Assembly: GCF_003719725.1 (NCBI RefSeq)
Contig: NZ_RIAX01000010.1
Coordinates: forward strand, 1-64,000
Reading direction: 5' to 3'
Length of the DNA stretch: 64,000 nucleotides
DNA from: Planococcus salinus
GTDB lineage: Bacteria > Bacillota > Bacilli > Bacillales_A > Planococcaceae
The position numbers and the translations under genes are program-made. Positions 16,782 to 25,282 of the stretch are shown here, piece by piece. Below the pieces are notes generated by a model. The model had not been told where the DNA came from. It saw only the letters and a list, made by a program, of their open reading frames with translations, and made no database searches. Within the stretch, counting starts at the first letter, position 1. Each line of letters starts with the position of its first letter.

Positions 16782-17543
16782 ATGACACAATTGAAACTCG
16801 AACCGAAAGTATTGGACCTGTTAAAAGACAAAATTCAAATGATCAAAATGGACGAAGGGGCGATTTATTTAGTAGGTCCCATTCGCCTGCCCGTCAATTT
16901 ATACGGCGAAACAAAAATCTTCAATTGGTATTGCTGGTTGAATTACGATGAAGTCACCGAGGATTACGAAAACATCATCGAAAAACTGTCTTCTTCAAAT
17001 TTGGCCGAATACCAGCAATCGAGTGTACTGGTTTACGGCGATTTCGAAAACAGCGAAGATGCGCTGATCCGCATGCACTCGATTTGCCATACTGGAGATA
17101 TTTTTGGCAGCAAGCGCTGTGATTGCGGTTACCAGCTCAAACAGTCCATGCAGCGGATCACAGAGCACGGGACAGGCGCTTTGTTTTATTTGGCCAATCA
17201 CGAAGGCCGCGGCATTGGATTGTTCAGCAAAGCGATGGCGTATGTTCTTCAGGAAAATGGCTACGATACGGTCGAAGCAAATGAAGGACTGGGCTTTGTT
17301 GACGATTCACGGAACTATGGCGATGCCATTGCCGTTTTAAAAACCCTGCGGGAAAAACCGGTCACTTTGATGACCAATAACCCCAAAAAATTAGCTGCGA
17401 TTGAAAAAGCGGGACTGCAAATAGCCGGCCGCACTTCACTTTGGGGAGACAAGTCGGAGTTTAACGCCAATTACTTGCAGACGAAAATAACCCGTTCCGG
17501 CCATTTAAGAGACGAAGGAGAAGAGTGCGATGCCGAATCATGA
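16782..17543 (+). CDS. ribA: GTP cyclohydrolase II
   Basis: A 253-residue RibA that opens GTP to 2,5-diamino-6-ribosylaminopyrimidinone phosphate, the first step of riboflavin synthesis. Zinc cysteines C102, C113 and C115 lie in RMHSICHTGDIFGSKRCDCG, and the catalytic arginine R143 in NHEGRGIGL. There is no DHBP synthase (RibB) domain. An extra N-terminal section of about 80 residues precedes the core. ATG 16782 follows GGAGG. The gene overlaps ribD by 14 bases. No FMN riboswitch was found upstream; the nearby Fur-like boxes suggest iron-linked control. Confidence 0.93.
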   Translation: MTQLKLEPKVLDLLKDKIQMIKMDEGAIYLVGPIRLPVNLYGETKIFNWYCWLNYDEVTEDYENIIEKLSSSNLAEYQQSSVLVYGDFENSEDALIRMHSICHTGDIFGSKRCDCGYQLKQSMQRITEHGTGALFYLANHEGRGIGLFSKAMAYVLQENGYDTVEANEGLGFVDDSRNYGDAIAVLKTLREKPVTLMTNNPKKLAAIEKAGLQIAGRTSLWGDKSEFNANYLQTKITRSGHLRDEGEECDAES

Positions 17544-18633
17544 GTTCTATATGGACCTGGCGCTGTCTAACGCGCAGGCAATGAAAGGGCAGACAGATCC
17601 GAACCCTCTTGTCGGCTCGGTGATTGTCAATGACAACCGAATTGTCGGTGTTGGCAGCCATTTAAAAGCCGGAGAACCGCATGCGGAAATCCATGCGCTG
17701 CGAATGGCCGGTGAACTGGCGCGCGGCGGAACGATTTACGTTACGTTGGAACCTTGTTCACACTTTGGCAGAACGGGTCCTTGCGCCCTGGCCATCATCG
17801 AAGCAGGCATCCAAAAAGCCGTCATTGCGACGCTTGATCCAAACCCCCTTGTGGCCGGCAATGGCGTCAAAATGCTGGAAGACGCCGGCATTGAAGTCGT
17901 CATCGGCATCCGCCGGGAAGAATCCCGGCGACTGAATGAAGTGTTCAATAAGTTCATCGTGGAAAAGCAACCATTTGTCACTTTAAAGGCTGCTTCTACA
18001 CTGGACGGCAAAATTGCCACTCATGCGCTCGACAGCAAATGGATCACCTCCGAAGAAGCCCGGACAGATGTCCATCAGCTTCGGAGTGAAAACATGGCCA
18101 TCCTGGTCGGTGTCGGTACGGTTATAGAAGACGATCCGTCATTGACCGCCCGCATTCCGAATGGCCGCAATCCACTCCGGATCGTCATGGACTCAAAGCT
18201 GCGGATTCCACTCCAGTCGAAAGTCGCGACGGACGGATTAGCGGACACATGGATTTTCACCAGCCAGCAGTATGACCGGCAGAAAAAAACCGAACTGGAA
18301 CGGCTTGGTGCCATTGTCATAGAAACCAGCGGCAAAGAACGTGTCGATCTGGACGACTTGCTGCAATACCTTGGGAATCATTCCATTTCATCTTTGTTCA
18401 TTGAAGGCGGCGGCACTGTCAATGCAGCTTTTTTGGAGAAGGGCGCGATCGATAAAGTGGTGCTGTATTTTGCTCCGAAACTGATCGGCGGAAAACAGGC
18501 TCCGACCTTTTTGGAAGGCAGTGGATTTGAATTGATGAAAGACGCGGTGGAACTGGACCATGGAGAATTCACAAAAATTGGGAAAGATTTCAAGTTTACA
18601 GGCTATCCCCGAAAAAAAGGAGAGGACTCATGA
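17530..18633 (+). CDS. ribD: Bifunctional riboflavin deaminase/reductase
   Basis: A 367-residue RibD. The N-terminal deaminase has the zinc site H51-A-E53 and C76/C85 (PCSHFGRTGPC); the C-terminal reductase (about 147-365) has KAASTLDGKIA and LFIEGGGTVNAAFL. It performs steps two and three of riboflavin synthesis. ATG 17530 follows GAAGGAGAAG and overlaps ribA; the stop overlaps the next gene by 4 bases. The canonical ribE and ribBA-H genes are not in the window, so a full pathway needs other loci. Confidence 0.94.
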   Translation: MPNHEFYMDLALSNAQAMKGQTDPNPLVGSVIVNDNRIVGVGSHLKAGEPHAEIHALRMAGELARGGTIYVTLEPCSHFGRTGPCALAIIEAGIQKAVIATLDPNPLVAGNGVKMLEDAGIEVVIGIRREESRRLNEVFNKFIVEKQPFVTLKAASTLDGKIATHALDSKWITSEEARTDVHQLRSENMAILVGVGTVIEDDPSLTARIPNGRNPLRIVMDSKLRIPLQSKVATDGLADTWIFTSQQYDRQKKTELERLGAIVIETSGKERVDLDDLLQYLGNHSISSLFIEGGGTVNAAFLEKGAIDKVVLYFAPKLIGGKQAPTFLEGSGFELMKDAVELDHGEFTKIGKDFKFTGYPRKKGEDS

Positions 18634-19202
18634 AATTCGGATTTGATATAGACGATACCTTGATTGATCTGCGGGAGTATGCTTTTGGCGTTTATCAGGA
18701 GAAGTTGGGACGTGAAGTGGATAAAGAGGCTTTCCATGAGCTGCAACGTGTTGAAATCCATGAAATTTTTGGAATGAGCGATGAAGAAGGAGCGGAGATG
18801 TGGAATAGCCTGGTCGATGAATTGTATTATGCAGACTGCCCTCCTTCACCCGGTGCCGTCGAATTATTGCAGACACTTGACCAGCAGGGTCATGAGATCT
18901 ATTACATAACGTCGCGGACGGCTGAACACGGCGAAAATACGAAAGAGTGGTTAAAAAAACAAGGCTTCCCGGTTCGGGATGACCGGTTTTACTGCGGCAT
19001 GAAAGACGCCGAAAAAGTGCAAATCATCGAAGACCTGCAGCTCGACTATTATTTTGATGACAAACCCGCAGTCCTTGAAACGTTGAACCACGAAGCTTTA
19101 AAGGTATTGGTGAGAGACCAGTCCTATAACCGCCATCTGGATTTGCCCCGCATAAAACAATGGGCGGACTTGCATGAATTGATCGAGAACGAAATGAAGT
19201 AA
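18630..19202 (+). CDS. HAD-family nucleotidase/phosphatase, third gene of the riboflavin operon
   Basis: A 190-residue HAD hydrolase of the 5'-nucleotidase C / YqfW-like group. Motif I is FDIDDTLID with nucleophile D6 and acid/base D8; motif II is the T/S in YYITSRT; motif IV is YYFDDKP. It overlaps ribD by 4 bases, so it is translationally coupled to it. Riboflavin synthesis needs a HAD phosphatase to dephosphorylate the RibD product, and B. subtilis uses several loosely specific HAD enzymes. This protein could fill that step; the role is inferred from position only. Confidence 0.85.
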   Translation: MKFGFDIDDTLIDLREYAFGVYQEKLGREVDKEAFHELQRVEIHEIFGMSDEEGAEMWNSLVDELYYADCPPSPGAVELLQTLDQQGHEIYYITSRTAEHGENTKEWLKKQGFPVRDDRFYCGMKDAEKVQIIEDLQLDYYFDDKPAVLETLNHEALKVLVRDQSYNRHLDLPRIKQWADLHELIENEMK

Positions 19203-19208
19203 AACCTA

Positions 19209-19246
19209 AAAAGGCCGGCCCGAAAATTTCGGGCCGGCCTTTTCCG
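19209..19246. terminator. Bidirectional terminator after the riboflavin operon
   Basis: AAAAGGCCGGCCCG pairs with CGGGCCGGCCTTTT around an 8-base A/T loop. Confidence 0.9.
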
Positions 19247-19615
19247 TTATTCCACACGATCTTCTTCACTCAATCCGCTTGTGCCAAACGCCTCGTCAAG
19301 CGTGTCGTAACGTGAGACTCTTGTCACTTTGCCATTCTCCACTTCCATGACTGTATAAACGGTCACTTGGCCGTCCTGGTTTTCCCAGGTACCCTGCTGC
19401 TCGTAGACCACCGTGTCAGCTTTTGCAAAACGCGTGACCGTAGTCAGGTGAAGCCCTGAATCCTCCACCCATTGTGTCAACGTCTCATGGCCAGCCGCTG
19501 TTCCCCGCGGTCCGACCATTTCAATATTAGAATCTGAGACGGCCAATACCCCTTTGACGTCTTTGGCATTGACTTTTTCCGTCCAAAGATCAGCTGTTTC
19601 GATGACTTTACTCAT
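19247..19615 (-). CDS. SnoaL/NTF2-like (DUF4440-type) protein
   Basis: A 122-residue protein with the NTF2-like cone fold pattern: WTEKVNAKDVKGVLAVSDSN, GHETLTQWVEDSG, and a beta-strand run ending VMEVENGKVTRVSRYDTLDE. Members bind small molecules or act as accessory enzymes; no specific function can be given. ATG 19615 has GAAAGGAG upstream, overlapping the end of the small membrane protein gene, so the two form an operon. Confidence 0.75.
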   Translation of the reverse strand: MSKVIETADLWTEKVNAKDVKGVLAVSDSNIEMVGPRGTAAGHETLTQWVEDSGLHLTTVTRFAKADTVVYEQQGTWENQDGQVTVYTVMEVENGKVTRVSRYDTLDEAFGTSGLSEEDRVE

Positions 19616-19620
19616 TCTAC

Positions 19621-19791
19621 CTAGCTCCTTTCGTCTGGCAATTTGTCAAAAATGACGAGTAAGAATGTAGCGACCGGACCGAGCAGGAGTGACAACAAAA
19701 ACCAGTTGAGGCCACTCCTGTTTTTCCCTTGCGCAATCCCGGCATTGATCAATGATAACGTTCCCCAGCCAACAGCGAACTCATTTCCCAT
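19621..19791 (-). CDS. Small membrane protein, 56 aa
   Basis: A short frame missed at a 60-residue cutoff. It starts MGNEFAVGWGTLSLINAG at ATG 19791 with GGAGCGGG upstream, contains AQGKNRSGLNWF, and one strong membrane segment (FLLSLLLGPVATFLLVIF, residues 31-48), ending KLPDERS. The G-R-S-G-L-W-F pattern recurs in small Bacillales membrane proteins of unknown role. Its stop is inside the ribosome site of the NTF2-like gene, which supports it being real. Confidence 0.75.
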   Translation of the reverse strand: MGNEFAVGWGTLSLINAGIAQGKNRSGLNWFLLSLLLGPVATFLLVIFDKLPDERS

Positions 19792-19858
19792 ATATCCCGC
19801 TCCCTTTTCCTTTAAACTCTATCATAGTGAAAAAGAAGACGGGACCTGCCCATCTTCT

Positions 19859-20158
19859 TCAGTAATTCACGTTTTTCAATTTTTTGAATGTCGTTACAAA
19901 ATGGTCCGGATCTGTATACACTTTATATGTCACTACACCTGTGTGGGTGTGCAAGTAAAGCAAATTTGCATCTTCCGAAAAAGATTTGTAAGAGATGTCC
20001 CACACATTGGAGATGTTGTATTTTTTAGTGGAGGCAATGAGCGTATCTTCGTATAAATGAAGATCGTGTTCATTTTTGATAATTTTCATCTCTCCGGCCT
20101 CAATGGACCTTACCGTGTCAATGTACGTCAGTGAGGACAATAAGTTTGTTTGGTCCAT
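19859..20158 (-). CDS. Hypothetical protein, 99 aa
   Basis: Not recognised. Soluble, no signal peptide, and probably mostly beta: VWDISYKSFSEDANLLYLHTH and TGVVTYKVYTDPDHFVTTF alternate in a way that recalls a small PH-like fold, but that is only an impression. ATG 20158 has GGGAGGAAA upstream; the longer frame into the lipoprotein gene has no support. The upstream lipoprotein gene ends at 20274, leaving a short gap. Confidence 0.7.
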   Translation of the reverse strand: MDQTNLLSSLTYIDTVRSIEAGEMKIIKNEHDLHLYEDTLIASTKKYNISNVWDISYKSFSEDANLLYLHTHTGVVTYKVYTDPDHFVTTFKKLKNVNY

Positions 20159-20273
20159 ACCGGTTTCCTCCCGTTCTTCTATTGAGTGAATTCTATCGCA
20201 TCCGCCCCTCCACAAGCAAACAATGCGGACCGGAAAAAATGGACAACCCGTGAGTTGCCCATTGCCAGAAATG

Positions 20274-21503
20274 CTATTTGTCTTCAATTTCCACTTCGTA
20301 CTCTTCATCTTCCTGGAAAATTCCTACCACCCATTGGTCTGTGTCTTCATTAAATTCAAGCGAGCTAATGGCGGTCACCCAATTGGATTTTTGCTTGGCT
20401 GTTTCAAGGGCCCGCTGGACAACTTGTGTTTCGATAAGATCGGCGCCTTCCGGTTGGTAAGCCGGCAACACTTCCACAAAGCTGGCTCTTCCTTGGCCAG
20501 GGTACGATTCTGCGATGGGCCCTGAGGCTTCGATCAATACACGCTGTCCGACGTCCAATTTTTCAGCCGCGTTTTGGAAAGCAAAATTAATGGCGGAAAA
20601 ATGCTTGCTTACACCACCGGTTGAACTGAAATCCTGGGACTTTGCTGCCACGGCCAGCATGCCGTCTTCTTCAACGCTTACTAAATAATATCCTTCAGCA
20701 GAAGGTTCGTTCACTGTTTCCGGATCCGGATAGACGACGTCGGGCTCTCCCGGAAGCGGCACCATTGTTCCCTGCTGTTCAATCACCACTTCATGCTCCG
20801 GAAAAGTTTGGACCAATTGTTCCTGTTGCTCTTCTGTCAGGAAGTTATGGCCAATTTCAAGGGCACCGGTAATGGTATCAGCCGAGATGCTGTAGCTTAC
20901 AGCATCCGGATTGTGATGCGCTTCTGCCATTTCTTTCAGCGGCTTTGCTGCCTGATCCATCAACGCACGGTTATCCGCTTCCGTATGCGGGCTTTGGTAA
21001 ATATAGATCGGTTCAGCAAGAATTTTTCCGGTGTCCACTTGTTCCTGAAGAATCGTCAACATGGTGTCAAGCCGCTCATCCGGTTCTTTTACACCGAACC
21101 AGAATCCTGATTGTTCAGCACCTGAAGACTGGTTCTCATAGAAGATGACTCCGGCTTGATTGACTCCTTCATAGCCGCCATAAACCTGTTCAATCGCTTC
21201 GGTTGCGGCAAGGCCTTCAATTTGCTGAACGGCCAGATCTTCTGCCAGCTCGTCCGTCGGTTCTCCCATGTAACCTTCTTTAAATTCAGTCGTTTCTTTG
21301 ATTGCCTCTGCTTTTTCATCGCGTATCACTGTATCGTCTGTCGTTTGTTCAAGAGAAGCGATGATTTCCCGTCCACTGACGACTTTTGCCTCTTCTTCAG
21401 CATCAGCAGTTTGGTCGATTTCATCGTCATTTATCTTATTCACCGACGTTCCACATGCTGTAAGAAGAAAAATCATCCCTATAGCCATGAGCTTCTTTTT
21501 CAT
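20274..21503 (-). CDS. Secreted lipoprotein with C-terminal DUF3221-like domain
   Basis: A 409-residue lipoprotein: MKKKLMAIGMIFLLTAC, lipobox LTAC with C17. After an acidic linker comes a sporulation-lipoprotein-like middle region, where FWFGVKEPDERLDTML and IYIYQSPHTEADNR resemble YhcN/stage-III-type domains weakly, then residues of about 285-355 (YYLVSVEEDGMLAVAA ... GQRVLIEASGPIAESYPGQG) match DUF3221. The protein is anchored to the outer membrane leaflet. ATG 21503 has GGGAGGTG upstream. Function unknown. Confidence 0.8.
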   Translation of the reverse strand: MKKKLMAIGMIFLLTACGTSVNKINDDEIDQTADAEEEAKVVSGREIIASLEQTTDDTVIRDEKAEAIKETTEFKEGYMGEPTDELAEDLAVQQIEGLAATEAIEQVYGGYEGVNQAGVIFYENQSSGAEQSGFWFGVKEPDERLDTMLTILQEQVDTGKILAEPIYIYQSPHTEADNRALMDQAAKPLKEMAEAHHNPDAVSYSISADTITGALEIGHNFLTEEQQEQLVQTFPEHEVVIEQQGTMVPLPGEPDVVYPDPETVNEPSAEGYYLVSVEEDGMLAVAAKSQDFSSTGGVSKHFSAINFAFQNAAEKLDVGQRVLIEASGPIAESYPGQGRASFVEVLPAYQPEGADLIETQVVQRALETAKQKSNWVTAISSLEFNEDTDQWVVGIFQEDEEYEVEIEDK

Positions 21504-21634
21504 CGATGGCACCTCCCTCAAAACTGTTATGAACAATTAGACGGAAGAACTTTCAAAATGTTACAATCTTCTAAAGATTAGCGTCTGGTAAGGATAAAAA
21601 AGCGAAATAGACACACTAAGAAAAGAGGTTCCGT

Positions 21635-22375
21635 ATGGAGAATTGGTTCGGTCCTGGTTCACCACATGATTTTCAACTCTTTTCCACCAGCCACCTCGTC
21701 ATGCTTGCCATTGCAGCTGGAGGGCTTATTTTGCTGTCCGTGACAAGAAAGCGATGGCTTGCAAAAGAACGTGCTTTCCAATGGGTTCGGTGGACCTTGT
21801 TTTCGTTGCTCCTTCTATCAGAGCTTTCCTACCAAACCTGGGCATCCATCCACGGAATTTGGAGTTTCAGTGGGCATGTGCCGCTCCACTTATGCGGCAT
21901 CGCATCCATAACTGCCTTGATCGGCCTGCTGACTTTGCATAAAACATGGATACAAATCTCTTTTTTCATCGGCATTGTTCCTGCCTTCCTGGCTCTGGTG
22001 ACACCGGATTTGCCTCATGACTATCACCATTACCGCTTTTGGAAATTTTTTATCCATCATACAGCGATTCCGTGGGCCTGCCTATTCCTGGCATTTGTAA
22101 AGCCCGCTGCCATCACTTTCCGCTCTGTTTTTTTCGTTTACTCCCTGCTGGTGGCCTATGCCCTGGTAATCGGCTTTTTCATCAATCCTTGGAGCGGTGC
22201 CAACTACCTCTATCTCACACAAACACCCGCTGCCGCCACTCCGTTGGATTTTTTCGGTGACGGAATCTGGTATTACCTGAACCTCGGATTGACAGCCCTC
22301 TTTCTTTTTCTTGGCCAGTGCTTCCTGTGGAGACAGTTGGTTGTTAAACCTGAAAAAAGACTATCCAAACGATAG
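21635..22375 (+). CDS. TIGR02206 family membrane protein (YwaF-like)
   Basis: A 246-residue protein with about seven membrane segments. It has the family hallmarks HVPLHLCGIASI (about 82-93), DLPHDYHHYRFWKFFIHH and TPLDFFGDGIWYYLNL. The histidine-rich motifs suggest a metal or lipid substrate but no function is established. ATG 21635 follows AGAGG. The stop codon (22373-22375) lies inside the terminator hairpin that also forms the left flank of a repeat element. Confidence 0.9.
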   Translation: MENWFGPGSPHDFQLFSTSHLVMLAIAAGGLILLSVTRKRWLAKERAFQWVRWTLFSLLLLSELSYQTWASIHGIWSFSGHVPLHLCGIASITALIGLLTLHKTWIQISFFIGIVPAFLALVTPDLPHDYHHYRFWKFFIHHTAIPWACLFLAFVKPAAITFRSVFFVYSLLVAYALVIGFFINPWSGANYLYLTQTPAAATPLDFFGDGIWYYLNLGLTALFLFLGQCFLWRQLVVKPEKRLSKR

Positions 22376-22382
22376 TCTTTTT
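22353..22382. terminator. Terminator and left 30-bp flank of repeat element A
   Basis: A6, GACTATC, 5-base loop CAAAC, GATAGTC, T5. The same stem with a different loop recurs at 22886-22915 on the other side of the element; 26 of 30 positions are identical and all four differences fall in the loop. Confidence 0.85.
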
Positions 22383-22885
22383 AGGGGTTGTAGAGAAGTT
22401 ATCACCGAGCTTTTCCATTTCGCTCCAAGCGGACGCTTTCCGCGGGCATGGCTTCAGTCTCCTCGTCGCTGAAAAGAACGGTGCTCCTGCATCGATGCGG
22501 GGTCTTCTGCTCATGTCGCTCCGTCGCTTTGCTCCGTCACTGCTCCCGCAGGAAAGGTATTGGCCGAAAGCAATTCGGTCAATCCCTTGGCGACGAAGCA
22601 GCGGAGTGGTGCAGGAGCATATGTTTGCCCTGAGCCACCTTCCGCTTCATTCAGTTCCCAGTCCTGATTGAAGCGGTCGAAATAAGAAATCGTGACATCT
22701 CCATTAATTTCTTGTTTATGAAACTTTATTTAAGATATGGAGTAAAACAGCGAAGACTCCTGCGGGATAGCGAAGTGCTGAAATCCACTCGGGCACCCAG
22801 CCCGAGTTAGTTCAGCGCAAGCCCGCTGGAAAGCGAAGCTGTTTTGCGGAATATCGAGTTACTGAACTGATTCTCAACAAGCTGG
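22383..22885. repeat. Dispersed repeat element A (MITE-like, about 503 bp)
   Basis: No coding capacity is credible. The ends are imperfect inverted repeats (TTGTAGAGAA at the left, TTGTTGAGAA reading inward from the right). Three modules occur: L (about 22409-22497), shared with element B; M (about 22547-22620), a hairpin around GGCCGAA/TTCGG plus CGACGAAGCAGCGG, shared with copy C; and R (about 22736-22855), shared with B and C. Module R folds as nested inverted repeats (AAAACAGC/GCTGTTTT, GCGGG/CCCGC, GCTGAA/TTCAGC, ACTCGGGC/GCCCGAGT). The element lies between the convergent ywaF-like and TrxB-like genes. Confidence 0.75.
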
Positions 22886-22915
22886 AAAAAAGACTATCAA
22901 CCTGATAGTCTTTTT
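22886..22915. terminator. Terminator and right 30-bp flank of repeat element A
   Basis: A6, GACTATC, loop AACCT, GATAGTC, T5. It serves the minus-strand oxidoreductase gene that ends at 22918. Confidence 0.85.
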
Positions 22916-22917
22916 CT

Positions 22918-23826
22918 TCATTCAGAATCAAAGTATTCGTTCGTCAAATCCCCATTGACGCCGATGGCTGCCGCGCTTCCTTCCCCTGCCGCGATGACCA
23001 GCTGTGCAGGGACGATGAGCGAGGCATCGCCTGCCGCGTAAACGTTCCAGACGTTCGTCCGTCCATATTCATCAGTCAGGATGCCACCATGTTCGTTTTG
23101 CTTGCAGCCCAGTTCTTTCGCAAAATCAGCGGCGTGGCTCCACAGCGGCGTCACAAACCCTCCTGTACGGTCAATAAGAGTACCATCTTCAAGTCTCACA
23201 CTGCGTAATTCTCCATTTTCTCCTTCCAGGCCATCAATCAGTTCTTCACGCACCACAATGCCCTTTGCCTGAAGCTTCGCTTTTTCCTCTTCTTCCAAGC
23301 GGCCTTCGCCATTTGTAAAGACGACCAGATCACGGCTCCATGTATACACTTCTTTGGCCAGCCGGAAGACCATTTTATCTGCAATGACAGCGAGTGGACG
23401 ATCCTGCAATTCCCATCCATCACAATAGGGACAGCTGAATAAACTCGTACCATAAAACTTCTCGATATCCGGAATATTCGGCAGCTCCTCCTTCAACCCT
23501 ACAGCGATAATGATTTTTATACTGTGAAACGTCTCGCCTTCGTCCGTCGTCAATTCATAATGCGTTTCCGTTATCCGATTAACGTTGACGATTCTTTTCT
23601 TTTTGATTTTCACTGAATCGTATTTGGCAATATCTTCACGCGCCAGACGCTTGAGTTCTTCCGGGTGAATGCCGTCGCGCGTAATAAACCCATGGCTTTC
23701 CCGCACCACCAGATTGCGGCCTTGATCGTCATCAAACAGCACGGTATTTCTTCTCGACCTTCCAAGAACCAATGCAGCGTTCAATCCAGCGGGTCCTCCT
23801 CCGATAATCGCGCAATCATAGATCAT
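22918..23826 (-). CDS. Thioredoxin-reductase-like FAD/NAD(P) oxidoreductase
   Basis: A 302-residue class II pyridine nucleotide-disulfide oxidoreductase. The FAD motif CAIIGGGPAGLNAALVLGRS is at residues 5-24, the redox-active CPYCDG at about 134-139 and the second FAD site VYAAGDASL near 265. The NADPH-binding GxGxxA motif is degenerate (LAVIADKMVFRLAKE), so substrate and cofactor may differ from true TrxB. ATG 23826 follows GGAATGG. Cytoplasmic. Single gene. Confidence 0.87.
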   Translation of the reverse strand: MIYDCAIIGGGPAGLNAALVLGRSRRNTVLFDDDQGRNLVVRESHGFITRDGIHPEELKRLAREDIAKYDSVKIKKKRIVNVNRITETHYELTTDEGETFHSIKIIIAVGLKEELPNIPDIEKFYGTSLFSCPYCDGWELQDRPLAVIADKMVFRLAKEVYTWSRDLVVFTNGEGRLEEEEKAKLQAKGIVVREELIDGLEGENGELRSVRLEDGTLIDRTGGFVTPLWSHAADFAKELGCKQNEHGGILTDEYGRTNVWNVYAAGDASLIVPAQLVIAAGEGSAAAIGVNGDLTNEYFDSE

Positions 23827-23930
23827 TGATCAACCATTCCTTTAAAATCGATTTACCCCAAATCTTCCCGCTTCCCCCGCTTCATAAACAATTGCGGGTT
23901 TGTCAAAATTATATCCTTTTGATAAGCAGC

Positions 23931-23964
23931 AAAAAAAGCTGCATCTGATTGACAGACGCAGCTT
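23931..23964 (-). terminator. hisC terminator
   Basis: AAGCTGC and TCTG pair with CAGA and GCAGCTT; T run on the minus strand. Confidence 0.8.
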
Positions 23965-23975
23965 GTGTTTACCGA

Positions 23976-25085
23976 TTAAGCCTGTTTGGCCATTAACTTT
24001 GACAGTACTTCAATGAAGAATTCGTTTTCTTCCGGCGTGCCGACCGAGACGCGCACGTGCTCCGGCAAGCCCCATGTTTTTCCGTAACGGACAATGATGC
24101 CACTGGCCATGAGCTCCTGGTAAAGCTTTTCCCCGTCCGGGCCGAGCTGAACAAGGACAAAATTAGCCAGACTTTCCGTGTAATTCAAGCCCATTTCATC
24201 AAACTTCCTGTAAAACAGTTCTCGCCCGGATTTGTTGGTTTCGTAGGACGCATTGACATGCTCCGTATCCGTGATGGCGGCTGCTGCCGCTGTTTGAGCC
24301 AGGGCATTGACATTGAACGGCTCTTTTACTTTCAGGATCGATTGGATGATGGATTCCGGTGCCACCCCAAAACCGACGCGTACACCGGCGATGCCGTAAA
24401 TTTTCGAGAATGTCTGAAGCGCCACAATCGGGTAGCCGGCTTTGACGAATTCCATGCCATCTGTATAATCAGCCGCATCCGCATATTGGCTGTAAGCTCC
24501 GTCGAACACAACCAGGACATCGCTGACCGCATTCAACAATTTTTCCACGTCCTGCTTCGGAATATGGGTGCCCGTCGGGTTGTTCGGTGAGCAGATATAA
24601 ATGATCTTTGTTTTTTCCGTCACCGCTTCAATCAGCCGATCGACGTCATAGCGAAATCCTTCGCCAAAAGGCACCTGCACAACCGACGCGCCCATAATAT
24701 GGGCGCCGAAATCGTACTCGCTGAATGACGGTGACGGGACCACAATTTCATCGCCCTGCTCAAGAAACGCTTCCGAGATCAATGTGATCAATTCGTCTGC
24801 CCCATTGGTCGTGATGACATTCTTCGGGGTAACGTTGTACTTTGATGAGATTGCTTCTTTTAAGACACTGGCGTCTGCATCAGGATAGCGGTTTAACTCC
24901 GTCAAACCATTCTGGATGGCTGCCACCGCTTTTGGCGAAGGCCCCAGTGGGTTTTCGTTTGAAGCCAGTTTAATGACGCGTTCAAGGCCCAGCTCTTTCT
25001 GGACCTCCCAAATTGGTTTGCCGGGTGAATAAGGCTGGATATTATCCAATGTTTTGCGTGCTCTGATCGAATTTGTGCTTGTCAT
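23976..25085 (-). CDS. hisC: Histidinol-phosphate aminotransferase
   Basis: The 369-residue fold-type I PLP enzyme converts imidazole-acetol phosphate and glutamate to histidinol phosphate; in Bacillales the same enzyme can act in aromatic amino acid synthesis. PLP lysine is K228 in LQTFSKIYGIAGVRVGFG; SNENPLGPS (42-50), NGADELI and SPNNPTGTH are substrate and PLP contacts. ATG 25085 has TTGGAGGAATC upstream. It is separate from other his genes here. Confidence 0.93.
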   Translation of the reverse strand: MTSTNSIRARKTLDNIQPYSPGKPIWEVQKELGLERVIKLASNENPLGPSPKAVAAIQNGLTELNRYPDADASVLKEAISSKYNVTPKNVITTNGADELITLISEAFLEQGDEIVVPSPSFSEYDFGAHIMGASVVQVPFGEGFRYDVDRLIEAVTEKTKIIYICSPNNPTGTHIPKQDVEKLLNAVSDVLVVFDGAYSQYADAADYTDGMEFVKAGYPIVALQTFSKIYGIAGVRVGFGVAPESIIQSILKVKEPFNVNALAQTAAAAAITDTEHVNASYETNKSGRELFYRKFDEMGLNYTESLANFVLVQLGPDGEKLYQELMASGIIVRYGKTWGLPEHVRVSVGTPEENEFFIEVLSKLMAKQA

Positions 25086-25282
25086 GTTGATTCCTCCAAA
25101 ATATCGATTTTTATGTATACAGTGTATAATCATTTAATTTTATCATAAATACGATGGAACACCATCGACTTTCAGACGATTATACAGAATTGCCTTATTA
25201 TTTTAACAGCGTGCTTTTTTATTTGTATCGCGTTCTCAAATATGCTTTACTGTAACGAGACATAATAAAGAGGAGATTTTGC

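Noticed and set aside
22383..22885. Small frames inside repeat element A (for example about 22448-22633)
   Set aside because: They lie in a dispersed palindromic repeat with no ribosome site, and the matching frame is not kept in element B.
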